A stretch of 40,604 bases of DNA from Dimargaris cristalligena (GCA_027576995.1 JANBQC010000231.1:1-40604); one strand, 5' to 3'; shown: positions 31,406 through 40,604, numbered from the stretch's first letter. Program-made: numbers and translations. Notes: a model not told the origin generated them from the letters alone.

Positions 31406-32038
31406 TTATTTATATTTACCGGCGAGCATTTGGACCAAAAGGGCCTGCAGAATAGCATACTTGTGGGTCCGTTCCAGCCCATTGAACACCTCGTAGACGG
31501 CCTTGCCCTTCCTATCCCGAATGGTGCCTAGTTTACCCCCGGCGAAGGCGCCCACCATCGCCCCGGGTAAGTTCGCCACGATAAAACCCAAAACGCCCCC
31601 GGCGGCGTAGCCCACCGGACCCCAGAAACTCCGGGGGTTTTCGACTTCGGGTCGCAGGAGATCCTCAAACACCGAATAAAAGGTGGACTCGGCGTCTGCC
31701 TCGCCGTCCCCACCGGCCAGGCCACCACTGCCGCTACTACTATTGCTGTCGAAGGGGTGACTGGCCGCGGGATGGCGGCGCTGCCAATCGGAACGCTGGC
31801 TCCGGCTAGAGCGGGCGCGGTCGTAGTCTTTCCGTCGTTGGCGGTCGCTTAGGACGAAATAGGCGTCGGCGACCTGTTGGAACAGCTGGGTGGCCTTGGG
31901 GTCTTCGCTGCGGTCCGGGTGGGTGCGCAGGGCTTCTTTCATGTAGGCCTTGCGAATGTCCTCTTCAGAGGCGGTGGGGGAGACGCCCAGGACGGCGTAG
32001 TAGTCGGGAAATCCCTGGTCAGTGGAGGCCTTCACCAT
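31406..32038 (-). CDS. J-domain protein with C-terminal glycine-zipper segment
   Basis: Hsp70 co-chaperone of the class C type. 210 aa from the ATG at 32038 (the reading frame upstream has no ATG). The J domain occupies about residues 10-80: DYYAVLGVSPTASEEDIRKAY, then the invariant HPD in LRTHPDRSEDP, then FQQVADAYFVLSDRQRRKDYD. There is no G/F region with CxxCxGxG zinc fingers. The C-terminal third has a Gly/Ala-rich hydrophobic segment with GxxxG-type spacing (GFIVANLPGAMVGAFAGGKLG), then a basic stretch, IRDRKGKAVYEVF, and a helical tail. I recall the same layout from other fungal J-proteins, but the Hsp70 partner and compartment are unknown. The glycine-rich segment could insert in or lie on a membrane. 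Confidence 0.88.
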   Translation of the reverse strand: MVKASTDQGFPDYYAVLGVSPTASEEDIRKAYMKEALRTHPDRSEDPKATQLFQQVADAYFVLSDRQRRKDYDRARSSRSQRSDWQRRHPAASHPFDSNSSSGSGGLAGGDGEADAESTFYSVFEDLLRPEVENPRSFWGPVGYAAGGVLGFIVANLPGAMVGAFAGGKLGTIRDRKGKAVYEVFNGLERTHKYAILQALLVQMLAGKYK

Positions 32039-34222
32039 GGTGGTGTGTGGTAAATGCACTCGGAGAGGGGAGGGGAATGTACACGGTTATGAAGAAAGGG
32101 TGGGCGCGTTGTGGAAGTAAGAAGTAGGAGGAGGGGGTCGGTAGAAACTTTAGGAAGCCGGTGACTGGCTAAGCTAGTTTAGCTGGTCTCAGGGGAAGCA
32201 TACAAGGGAGGTCAAAGAATGTGCAATACAATTCAATTGGGAAGGCAATTACTGGCAGAAACATACATATAAAAGGAAAGGGTGGTGATGGTATTAGAAG
32301 GTTTCTTGTTAATAGACCGTGTGGCACGTTCTATCGCGGCGCCTTTCACACAGTCTTGGCGCCCTCCTGCCAGCCCACTGAGCCCTATTATTATGCCTTA
32401 CAGGCTTAATCATTCCAGGAGGGCTAGATCGGTTGGTCAGCCAGTCACTTGTTATATCCCATGGGACCGCCACACACGACGACCATCTCTATTGATGACA
32501 CTATGTCCATTTGGAGTATCTCAGTAGTGTGCAGTAAGTACATCTCGTATGTTAATATTCACTGCTAAGTACATTCCAAAAAACGTCGGCGCCTTTAAAC
32601 ACACCTTCCCTATGATGTACAGCAGGCAGTTGAGTGGCCCAAATCAAGCACTTTCCTTTACCAAGCACCGACTGTTAACTTATACTGCCATTAGCCTAGA
32701 CGGATGTTAATCCCGGCTATTGTCACGCCCAGTAATTCGGTATCGTAAATAAAAGACGTCTTGTGAGAGTACTATACTCCAGGTGATCGGCCTCTGGCTT
32801 TAATCCCCCAGTTGCCTAGAGTTTCAATATCTAAACCAAAAACATAGATAGTCGAACGAAGAATCCGTTGGATGATGCAAATAGTGTTGGTTAAAAATGA
32901 ATCCCCCTTCCATTTTCCCATACATATAATTCAAAATCTGATACAGCCGGGCTGAATTTCACCCATATCGGTTGATTATTTATCGTATCAAATTCAATAA
33001 AGCTCACTTGGGACATTTACTAGTGCCACCTGAGGTTCCGCCTCTCTTTTATTATTATTTTAATTAACATCAAGAATTCCCCGTATTCACCCCTTGATTT
33101 CTAAATCTAATAGGTTACGCGCCCTTGTATGATTTCAATAATCAAATCCGCTATATTTCTAACATAACATCCATTTCTTGTCCTTTTAAAATGTATATGG
33201 TTGGGATCCAGCGCAGCTGCATAGTATTTTAAATAACACGACTTACCAGCGAGACTTTTCACTGCACAGCTAGATTAAACCATTCCCACCTTGTTTTTTT
33301 GTTTTCGTTATCGACTGCTTTATAGCCGTGTATTCTACATTCGGGATACATGTGCCACTTGGGTGGAATCCCCCTTCCAATGTTGACCCAGGTCTTTCCA
33401 TGGCCATAGCCGAAATATGCTTTAGAGAGAACACCTGTATTATGCCAACAGAGTCTGCCCCCATTCATTTTCCAACGAATCTGCGCTTATACCAGCATTG
33501 TTGAACAATGTAGACATGGTATAGACTTTGTAACGGTTTGGGTCGAGTGGGACCTATGGATTAACCGAGTTTCCAAAGAAGGAAGGATTTGACAAAATAA
33601 CAAGGTGCCGAGTTGGGCGGGAAAAGTTTTAAAGAGTTATTTATTGATTATTAAATCGAAACTTAAGGAGTCAAGATTATGCTGTGTCTATTCGTTATAT
33701 ACTACTCGGTTGGTTGTCTACTGGCTTGGGCGGCTGCTGTTCACCACTTGCCCGGTGGAGGTGGATGTAAGGGGAGGGACGGGTTGGACGATTTCATTGG
33801 CCGGACGTCCTAGTCGCTCTATAGTTGGGTGTTCCGCCTCACCTGGCGGTTGCAACTTAAGCGTCAATATATTGGGTTATTTAATGGCACAAGATGTAAC
33901 ACCGTGGAACCTTCCGGTATTGATGCCTGGCTAGTGTCCGTCTTATTCAAATCTCCATATAAACCATTTATATATATATATATATAAACATTGATCCCTC
34001 CTATTGTTTGCCATAGCACGCTCCCCCCAACGCACCTACCGTTGAGTATTGTCATGTTTGCATTATTATTTTTTATACTAAATTGGCAGCGTACACTTAT
34101 AGACGGCTATATAGTATTATTGCGTATTTTAGTTGCTATCTGGCCATTTGAGTCGGTTCTGTCTTAACCAATACCTCTTCACTCTTTACTTTAATCGATT
34201 GCTCTTAAGCAGCTGTTTTACA
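32039..34222. other. Intergenic DNA, no gene recognised
   Basis: About 2.2 kb, largely AT-rich, between the divergent J-protein and the C2H2 gene. Short ORFs at 32221-32527, 33259-33468 and 33605-33934 show no family features. A (TA)n tract lies at 33969-33986, about 240 bp before the C2H2 ATG. Nothing else stands out. Confidence 0.5.
33969..33986. repeat. (TA)n tract upstream of the C2H2 gene
   Basis: Nine TA units about 240 bp upstream of the zinc-finger start codon. It is a possible TATA-type promoter or a plain microsatellite. Confidence 0.5.
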
Positions 34223-35593
34223 ATGCGTATGTTCAAAACGGCCGGCCTTGTTACGGCATTTCTCCCCCTAGCATGTACCTCTAGCGAATACAACCCCGAG
34301 TTTGACTATGAGGGTACTACTTTTTTAGCCCATGTACCTCATTTTATTTCCGACGACGCAGTCACTAGGGAAACCCCAAAACCCTGCACCATGGATCCGC
34401 CGTTATCCGAGACCATCGATCAAATAGGCCAGTTAAGCACGGATGGGTTGGATAAATTAATTCACCAGCTCGAAGTGACCATGGGTGACAGGGCCGTCAC
34501 GGAACTCCTCCAAATCGAAGATTCCCTCGACGCAAACTATCTCGGCAATCAACTTGTGTCGGAAATATATATTCCCCACTCAGAGGGCGGTATAGATGAT
34601 ACAACCAACGCCGATAGCGGGAGAGGCTATGTCACTTCAGACCCAACCCTGGCCGAGAACCTGTCTGGTATGGGTCGGAATCCCGCTGTTGCAAGTGAAT
34701 TGGCATCCAGGGACAGTTTTGTCCCGCGGCCGATACATTCAGCGATTGATTTGGATTCCGGTGGTCATCGTCGCAAACAACCCGAGTCTGCGGGTTCCGT
34801 CTGCAATGACAATCCCCCAGTATTACCCAACAGAAGGAAACCGTCTATCAGTGATCAGGATGAACACTCGTCAACGGACCAGAAGCGACCCAGAACCCAT
34901 TCAACATCTCCAATCAAAACAAAGACTAATATATGTGCCATCTGCAAGAAATCACTTTCAAGTAGTGGTAACCTCAGGCAACATATGCAAATACACACCG
35001 GGGAGAATCTTATATCTTGCGAGATTTGTAACAAATTACTTTCAAACAGGTTTAATCTCGAACATCACATGAAAACGCACACCGGGGAGATGCGTGTTCC
35101 TTGCCAGATTTGTAACAAGATAATTTCAAATGCTTATAATCTCAAGGCACATATGCAATCACACACTGGTGAGAATTGTATACCTTGCGAGATTTGCAAG
35201 AAATCCTTTTCAAATGCTTATAATCTCAAGGCACATATGCGATCACACACCGGGGAGAACTTTAATTGCGACAATTGTCCTTTATCATTTTCACAATCTA
35301 GTCATCTCGCAGTACATTTCCGATCACACACCGGGGATAGGCCTTTTGCCTGTACTTTTTGCCCTTCATCATTTTCACAATCTAGTCATCTCTCAGAACA
35401 TTTGCGAACACATACCGGGGTAAAACCATTTACCTGCATAGTTTGCTCTAAATCATTTTCCCAATCTAGTAATTGCAAAGTGCATATGCGAACACACACC
35501 GGGGAGAAGCCGTATAACTGCACAATCTGCCATGCATCATACGCACAATCTATTAGTCTCACATCACATATGAGAATACACACCCGGAAGTAA
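34223..35593 (+). CDS. C2H2 zinc-finger protein with eight tandem fingers
   Basis: Probable DNA-binding regulator, 456 aa from the ATG at 34223 (a second Met is two codons on). The N-terminal ~235 residues have no recognised domain and end in a basic Ser-rich patch (KRPRTHS). Eight fingers start at residues 238, 266, 294, 322, 349, 377, 405 and 433, most joined by TGE(K/N)-type linkers, and the protein stops three residues after the last His. Recognition positions -1,2,3,6 by finger: S,G,N,Q; N,F,N,H; N,Y,N,A; N,Y,N,A; Q,S,H,V; Q,S,H,E; Q,S,N,V; Q,I,S,S. Fingers 3 and 4 are almost identical in DNA, and fingers 5-7 share long stretches, showing recent internal duplication. Finger 7 has Cys at the usual helix Leu. 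Target genes are unknown. Confidence 0.88.
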   Translation: MRMFKTAGLVTAFLPLACTSSEYNPEFDYEGTTFLAHVPHFISDDAVTRETPKPCTMDPPLSETIDQIGQLSTDGLDKLIHQLEVTMGDRAVTELLQIEDSLDANYLGNQLVSEIYIPHSEGGIDDTTNADSGRGYVTSDPTLAENLSGMGRNPAVASELASRDSFVPRPIHSAIDLDSGGHRRKQPESAGSVCNDNPPVLPNRRKPSISDQDEHSSTDQKRPRTHSTSPIKTKTNICAICKKSLSSSGNLRQHMQIHTGENLISCEICNKLLSNRFNLEHHMKTHTGEMRVPCQICNKIISNAYNLKAHMQSHTGENCIPCEICKKSFSNAYNLKAHMRSHTGENFNCDNCPLSFSQSSHLAVHFRSHTGDRPFACTFCPSSFSQSSHLSEHLRTHTGVKPFTCIVCSKSFSQSSNCKVHMRTHTGEKPYNCTICHASYAQSISLTSHMRIHTRK

Positions 35594-35718
35594 CCATGCG
35601 CGACACTTGACAACTTAAACTGACACTTGAAGTCATTCATTTTCAGGACATCTCCAAGTATTTTACTTTGACAACAGCTCATTTACAAGTAGCACTTATC
35701 GTAGCTAGCAGCCCAAAA

Positions 35719-35724
35719 AATAAA
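35719..35724 (+). terminator. Candidate polyadenylation signal of the C2H2 gene
   Basis: AATAAA lies 125 bases after the C2H2 stop codon. It is a motif match only. Confidence 0.4.
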
Positions 35725-36236
35725 AAAGTTATTGAACTTGGCATTTTAACAATGGATTTCATAATAAAAGTACAAGAAAACTACTGGGGATTTATATTAA
35801 TACAGCAATATAGGAGTGAATATGTAGTCCTGTCTGACATTTCACGATTAATTAGCAGTGGTTGATACCAAGTCCCGCCCATAATCAATCCGATGTTTAG
35901 CTTGTTTTATATTGCTAATCAGCACCTATTCTTACGACTTTCATCCTTTCAACACTAATACTAATACCTGAAATTCCGTTTATTGTTGATGTATTTCTAG
36001 TGAATTCATTTATCGTTTACAATCACCTTTTACCCCTTTTGTATCTATTTTACGACACAGTTGGCTTTTATATATCATACAAATACTTATGTAAAAACGT
36101 TGAAATCCTGTAATGGAAATACAACAGATGTGTATTCACAGAAGTTGGCATCATGAGAGTATTATTGTTCCTAATAATCTGATAGCAGTTTGGTTGGTAT
36201 TTCTTAGTACTTCAGCAATTGAAATTGCTTGTTATT
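35725..36236. other. AT-rich spacer between the C2H2 gene and the R2 foldback
   Basis: About 510 bp of AT-rich sequence. A 65-codon open frame overlaps its left part (35668-35865) with no recognisable content. I see no other feature. Confidence 0.45.
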
Positions 36237-36570
36237 GTTAATGCCGAATTGACTGCGACACAGGGCATCGGCCAAGTAGTTCACGGTGACGGGCATACAG
36301 CCAGGGTGGAGCCACCTCCAGTCGAACACAATCCCCATGGAGGAGAACCTGATGTTACTGCGGCCACACCATTCCGACTTAGACCTCTAAATTCTCCAAT
36401 ATAAAAAGGAAGGAATAACTCGGCGTGGTAGAGCCCCTCAGATGACTATTGCTTCCACTCGCTCATTAATACATGCATTCGCTAGTATCCTCATTTATCA
36501 TTTCATGTCTCAACCGATTAATAAATCTATCTACTAATTATAACATCTAAGTTTGCTCACCAATTCGCTA
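36237..36570 (+). repeat. Module R2, plus-strand arm of a foldback
   Basis: Matches the minus strand of 36845-37313 in ordered blocks: GTTAATGCC, GGGTGGAGCCACC, GGAGGAGAACCTG, CACCATTC, CCCTCAGATG, ACTCGCTCATTAA, TTAATAAAT and CTCACCAATTCGCT. Relative to the other arm it lacks about 130 bp between GGAGGAGAACCTG and CACCATTC. The first third is open as protein together with the codons before it (36219-36404) and shares RVEPP and GGEP with the other arm. Confidence 0.75.
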
Positions 36571-36844
36571 GGCATCATCATCTACGGCCCAATCCATCGT
36601 CTACCATTAGTTTCAGTGCCCGTTAAACCGGCCAGTCTGGGTTCTCGAACATACCCATACCCGTTATCCGGTATGCCTCCATTGGGAAGTCTCAACCTCC
36701 TGTGAAGGAAGTCAGGGCCGTCTTGTAGATTCCTAGGCCTAGTGCATCGAAGGCAGGACTACCCAGCAATTCAAATCCCTTCTCGCCAATGTTGGCACTT
36801 GAAGTTCCTGATCTTGATCGAAGAGGGCTTTAGGGAATGTTAAT
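36571..36844. other. Single-copy loop of the R2 foldback
   Basis: About 270 bp between the two inverted R2 arms. It includes a short TGGGT...ACCCA hairpin-like stretch near 36636-36655. No tRNA fold, ORF or known motif is convincing. Confidence 0.4.
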
Positions 36845-37313
36845 GAGCGAATTGGTGAGCGTATATAGATGCAATAATTGATAAATAAATTTATTAACAA
36901 GCTCGAGGTAGAAAATGTTAAAGACGGGTATTAGCAAATAAATATTTAATGAGCGAGTAGGAGTAATAGGCATCTGAGGGACATTACATCGCCGAGTACA
37001 TCCTGCCTGTTATATTGGAAGATTGAGGAGTTAAGTCAGAATGGTGCAGCAGCAGATGCGCCTGTTATCCTAGTTGGAGTCTTCGCCCTGGTTTAATCTT
37101 ATCGATGGCGTTTAGAATGTTGTTTTTGGGGGCATGAGTGTTAGAGACCGATGGCGAGTTTACCGTAGTTATTACAAGATTGGCCCCGGCAACGGCGCCA
37201 GGTTCTCCTCCACAGGGGCCCTGTCCAGTTATGGGTGGCTCCACCCTAGACATATGCCCATCACTATGATCTGCCTGGCCAATGTCAGGTGCCGTAGTCG
37301 ACCCGGCATTAAC
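36845..37313 (-). repeat. Module R2, minus-strand arm, joined to R1 copy 2
   Basis: Inverted partner of 36237-36570, longer by about 130 bp in the middle. On the minus strand it follows R1 copy 2 (37958-37322) directly, so R1 and R2 look like two parts of one element of about 1.1 kb here. A minus-strand frame (37253-37065) contains RVEPP and CGGEP as in the other arm. Confidence 0.75.
37065..37304 (-). pseudogene. R2 open frame, minus arm (no family recognised)
   Basis: The open frame aligns with the plus arm frame: a VNA start, then IGQ, DGH, RVEPP, GGEP in the same order and spacing, with about half of some 43 residues identical by eye. The Pro/Gly/Glu-rich composition suggests a disordered segment. 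It ends at a stop at 37065-37067. The start is unclear. It may continue the R1 frame as a later exon, but the R1 stop codon lies between them. Confidence 0.4.
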
Positions 37314-37321
37314 ACATCCTC

Positions 37322-37958
37322 TTAGTGGATTATGTGTGGCATACTACTGCGACCATGTGCATCTCATCAATATAGCTTTACATTTTTTGACAGTTTCTCT
37401 GAAAGACCAACTACTACTGAGCGACAATAATATTTCCTGGAATGGTATATTGCTAGACTGAATAATATTGCTTTCTTTGCATCTAGGCCAACAATAAAAG
37501 AAGCCCTCCTGGTTGTGGCGGGGCATAATCCTTGCAGATTTCAGCCACCCTACGCCTGGGAAGAGTAAACCGAGGCTTTTCAAAATAGGATTACAAAGGG
37601 CCCTTTATTGATATAAATAGTGGCAGATGCCAAATAGGGGGATCGGCTAACTTGCACAAAAATGCCTTGCTATAACTATTTAACAAATGGACACCTCTAA
37701 GAACGAGCCCGGTTTTGTATACCCAATCATACCAAGGATATAAATTTAGGGCCAACAAAGAGTATGCTGGGAATCGCTACTAGAAGACATAATATAGAAA
37801 TAGCAAATTATAGAGACATACAATTGAACGAGGCTAGCAGAGCATATGAATGGGAATGGTCAAAAGATGCCAATTCTTTACGCGTTTAAATTCCTGCGCC
37901 TCACTGAGACTAGGTGACGGTTGCTCATAGATCCCAAAGATGGGTTGGGTTGCATTTC
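37322..37958 (-). repeat. Module R1, copy 2, of an unrecognised dispersed element
   Basis: Minus-strand counterpart of 118-757, followed over about 640 bp with small gaps. Blocks include GTGAGGCGCAGGAATT, GACCATTCCCATTCATAT, GGGCTCGTTCTTAGAGGTGT and the end ATCCACTAAGAGG. It runs on directly into R2, whereas copy 1 runs into different sequence after the same end point. Confidence 0.75.
37344..37583 (-). pseudogene. R1 open frame, copy 2 (79 codons, no family recognised)
   Basis: The frame starts without ATG and ends with TAG at 37346-37344, the same stop as in copy 1. Shared residues include PGVG, SARIM, NQ, GF, YCW, ILLS, SSS and SFR. The conserved stop and residue conservation across diverged DNA suggest it was coding when the copies separated. 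Function unknown. Confidence 0.45.
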
Positions 37959-38358
37959 CTTGGTTATTAAGCACACCATCAATCCTAATCCATTATACGT
38001 TTTTCAAAGAGAAGCCCACTTCATTAGTAGTCCGCAGGCATATCTTTGATGCCGTTCATTGGTCTATTATTGAATTCTTACGCATAAATATTATACTTTT
38101 TAGAACAGAGATGTCGCCAGTAACATGGAATCGAAAACCAGGCCGCCAGCCCTGAGTGCCTCTTCATTTACCCCATCCAGCCATTTTCTTTGGAAAATTA
38201 ACTGTTGTTAGTTACTCTGCTAGTATTAATGGAGTATTTATAACCCAAGTGCTGGCCGCCCGCTGCTAAGCCATCACACTTTTAACTCCATACCTCTAAT
38301 CTCATTTCAGACCCTGTATATCCAACCCCACTATTTACTCTGTACACTCAAATCGATC
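37959..38358. other. Spacer before the small zinc-finger ORF
   Basis: About 400 bp, AT-rich. An open frame of 71 codons (37940-38155) shows nothing recognisable. The right end is the presumed leader of the small zinc-finger ORF. Confidence 0.45.
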
Positions 38359-38724
38359 ATGGGTGACCGGGACGCTAGACATGGTATCGATTACTTAATT
38401 GAATCGAACGAAAATACCAGCAACGGCGACGAAACTCGTGATAATTCCAGTGAGCAGAAGAGAGATATATCTCAATTCAAGTGTCCCACTTGTAGTCGTC
38501 AATTCTATCGTCACCATGTTCTCGTTGAACACCAAAGGGACTGCAAAGTATCCAATTTACAGTATAGGTGCAGAGGCTGTAACGGTGCATTTGGCACTGC
38601 GCGAGGGCTACTCATTCACGAAAAAACCTGCCCTATAGCCAACTATTGTGATTTATGTAGGAAGTTTTGTGTAGTACCAGATCACCAGAAGGCTCGCCTC
38701 CGATACCGATTTGTGGAGGATTAG
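38359..38724 (+). CDS. Small zinc-finger protein (two C2HC-type fingers), 121 aa
   Basis: ATG-started ORF of 121 aa. The first ~40 residues are polar and acidic. Finger 1 (residues 42-62) is CPTCSRQFYRHHVLVEHQRDC and finger 2 (71-91) is CRGCNGAFGTARGLLIHEKTC; both have the C2H2 spacing but a Cys in the last position. A third Cys pair (CDLC, 97-100) starts another finger that is not completed before the stop. This could be a short intact protein, a truncated C2H2 protein, or the first exon of a longer gene. C2H2-like proteins linked to mobile elements are one possible origin. Function unknown. Confidence 0.6.
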   Translation: MGDRDARHGIDYLIESNENTSNGDETRDNSSEQKRDISQFKCPTCSRQFYRHHVLVEHQRDCKVSNLQYRCRGCNGAFGTARGLLIHEKTCPIANYCDLCRKFCVVPDHQKARLRYRFVED

Positions 38725-39589
38725 TACCTTGCTCATCTTATTCTGGATTGTTTTTTAAAAAAAATAGTTTAGGTTATATTGCACTATCTGTTGGTATACA
38801 TATGTAATTTCATTGACATCTTTTGCTTTTCATTTTTCTGGTCGTTGGATTAGGTAATCTCAGTGATGGCTAACACTTAGACACGCCTGATCCCTCGGTA
38901 TTCTTATAATGACACATTCATTTCAATATTTGACACTTTTAAATATATTAACCCATGTGATGCAACACTGTAAACATTACGATTAGAAAATAAATTGGTG
39001 TTATTTTAAGGCCCCGTTGGAATGATGTCTGTGCTCGGCTAACCTTTATATTTTCTTTGGAGTGGGCAGGGCAGTGTGCATTGGGTATCAATTAGATGAC
39101 TTGGGTTGTGGACTTCCCATACTACAGACTACTGGAAACAGAAAATCTATATGGATATGAAGCCCAGTAGTGTAAATTATGCATGCTGAGGTCTAATATA
39201 CATGAAGGCTTCAGGTGTTACTATGGATATATAAATCTTCCACTACTCACTTTGCAGGTCGGGATATAAACGTCATTATACAAGTATAGATGGCTAAGCA
39301 GTATTATATCATATCTATTTTTGATTACAAATTCAGTTAGTTAATTGTACTTTGAAGGTTAGCATATACATTATTTGAATATAATGACTTCATCATTAGG
39401 GTTCAAAGGGCTAAATCAAGTAATTCATATATTCTAAAAACAATGTGTATAAAATGTATAAATCAGTTGTATTTGATTTATGGAGAAAGGCTGCAAAAGG
39501 CTTACTAAATATTACTATGCTTAGATGAATGCAGTAGCTATTGACCAGACTTTAAATGACAGGGAAGGTACAAGATAAAATATAAACAC
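38725..39589. other. AT-rich DNA between the small zinc-finger ORF and LTR-like copy C
   Basis: About 860 bp with an AATAAA at 38989-38994 that could end the small zinc-finger transcript. No ORF of note and no match found by eye to the R1, R2 or LTR repeats. Confidence 0.45.
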
Positions 39590-40437
39590 TGTTGGACTAT
39601 CTAATCCACCTTAATCCAGCTGGCTTAATGTCCAGCCATATTAGGCCTTATAGTATCATATTAGCCTTCCCATAGTCACCCCTGGTATTATGGGATCATC
39701 CCTTATCATATAACCCTTCCCCTTCTGGACTCTATTAGAAATATAAATATGATGGTAAATGTAAGTACCTTCAAATACAACTATAAAGATTTAAAGAAGA
39801 GAGAAAGAACCATAAGGGGCAAAGCTAGATGCACATAGTTGGTTTTATTGAGTTGGAAATAGCAGTAATGATGATAAACTTTGTTCTGAGTATAGGATGA
39901 TATAATCATAGATAGAGAATAGTCCCAGGTATTAGGACAGACCAATCAGAGTAAAGAATTCAGAGGGGCAGGAGAAATTAATTTCCAACAGACTCTGTCT
40001 CTTCTCACTAATTACTTAAGTACTAATACAAAGACTCTTCCAGTTACCATTAGAGTCTTCCAGATACTAGTAACTGTCTAGTCAGCTTATTTACTTATAC
40101 CTTAGTCTTAGTAGTGTCCTTTCCTTATTACCTTCCTATGGAGTTGTCCCTGCATATATAAAACTGGGCTCCATTGGGACCAGCTAGATTCCTTAGCTTA
40201 TTCTTACCCCTAGTTTACCCCTAATAAACTCTATATATACTTACCCCCCCTTGTACTAACTAGTAAGTGTACCTACTACACTACCTTTACATATCCTTAC
40301 TACTTAGCTTTTATTAGTTAGTATTGTGCCCTATACCTGATGCTAGCAGCCTATTTGGCTAAGCCTAAGCCCTACCTACTATTAAAAGCCTATCCTCCAG
40401 ACTTTTGATGTACTAAGAGTAGTTAACCTGGGTGACA
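39590..40437 (+). mobile_element. LTR-like element copy C, interrupted by a nested insertion
   Basis: Starts TGTTGGACTATCTAATCCACC and ends near CTGGGTGACA. Without the 258-bp insert and its 5-bp duplication it is about 585 bp, agreeing with the 583 bp of copy B. Contains CCATAGTCACCCCTGGTATT, TTAGCTTATTCTTACCCCTAG and AATAAACTCTATATATACT, shared with copies A and B. The flanking bases (AACAC, GATAA) are not a duplication, so it may be the 5' LTR of an element running past the window end, or an old recombined copy. Confidence 0.65.
39733..39990 (-). mobile_element. Nested solo LTR, 258 bp, with 5-bp target duplication
   Basis: Copy C is interrupted here exactly where copies A and B are continuous. 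On the minus strand the insert begins TGTTGGAAAT and ends ATTTCTAATA, imperfect terminal inverted repeats (8 of 10 matching). It is flanked on both sides by GACTC (39728-39732 and 39991-39995). It carries an AATAAA on the minus strand (about 39846-39851). This is the layout of a solo LTR left after recombination of a retrotransposon of a second family. Confidence 0.7.
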
Positions 40438-40604
40438 GATAATAATGGGTGTGGTGAACTTACCAAATTTTTTACTTACTTTTATTTTTAATCCATTTTT
40501 TGCACTTATCGGAAGTACACCCCTGATGAGTATAGTCATTTTTCCTCCATTTTCATTATTATATTGTTTTTCCTATTATTATATTTTATACCCTTGACTG
40601 TGAT
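40438..40604. other. Sequence after LTR-like copy C up to the window end
   Basis: AT-rich sequence of 167 bp. If copy C is a 5' LTR this would be the start of its internal region. A TGGGTGTGGTG motif 8 bases in could be a tRNA primer-binding site, but this is only a guess. No coding sequence is visible. Confidence 0.3.

Noticed and set aside
36636..36655. T-arm-like hairpin suggesting a tRNA
   Set aside because: Only one stem resembles a tRNA part; no acceptor, D-arm or anticodon stem could be drawn around it.
1..40604. CRISPR arrays, bacterial operons, rRNA genes
   Set aside because: No regularly spaced direct repeats with unique spacers, no rRNA-like sequence, and the intron-bearing genes mark the DNA as eukaryotic.

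Overview
The window is nuclear DNA of a eukaryote, most likely a fungus. The genes have short spliceosomal introns (118-362 nt) with GTAAGT/GTAAGC-type donors, good ATG contexts, and AATAAA-like signals after several stops. CTG appears to be read as leucine at conserved positions. The gene set is a CPSF100-type 3'-end processing factor, acyl-CoA oxidase, a NEDD1/GCP-WD homologue, a RECQL4-type helicase, exocyst SEC8, muskelin and a J-protein. NEDD1, RECQL4 and muskelin are not part of the budding yeast gene set, so I infer an early-diverging ('zygomycete' or zoopagomycete-like) fungus. The genus cannot be told from this sequence alone.

Layout. Positions 1-2,700 are AT-rich repeat debris: a degenerate element module (R1, about 118-757), two small ORFs with hydrophobic segments, and two copies of a ~584-bp LTR-like sequence arranged tail to tail. 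Positions 2,880-3,790 are unassigned GC-rich DNA. The gene-dense core runs from 4,175 to 32,038: CPSF2 (+, 6 exons), acyl-CoA oxidase (-, intronless), NEDD1 (-, 7 exons), RECQ4-like helicase (-, 3 exons), SEC8 (+, 6 exons, divergent from RECQ4 across 385 bp), muskelin (+, intronless, enlarged) and a glycine-zipper J-protein (-). Exon boundaries were set by homology remembered from the families together with GT/AG sites. In all four spliced genes the summed exon length is an exact multiple of three ending in a stop, which independently supports the models.

The right part (34-40.6 kb) is accessory-like: an eight-finger C2H2 protein with near-duplicate fingers, a foldback structure made of two inverted copies of module R2, the second R1 copy, a small C2HC zinc-finger ORF, and a third copy of the LTR family. 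This third copy is itself interrupted by a 258-bp solo LTR with a target-site duplication.

The core genes belong to separate housekeeping processes (mRNA 3' processing, peroxisomal beta-oxidation, microtubule nucleation, DNA replication and repair, exocytosis, CTLH-type ubiquitin ligase scaffolding, chaperoning). I see no operon-like logic among them. The most unusual material is the uncharacterised R1/R2 repeat family, whose copies look more conserved as protein than as DNA.
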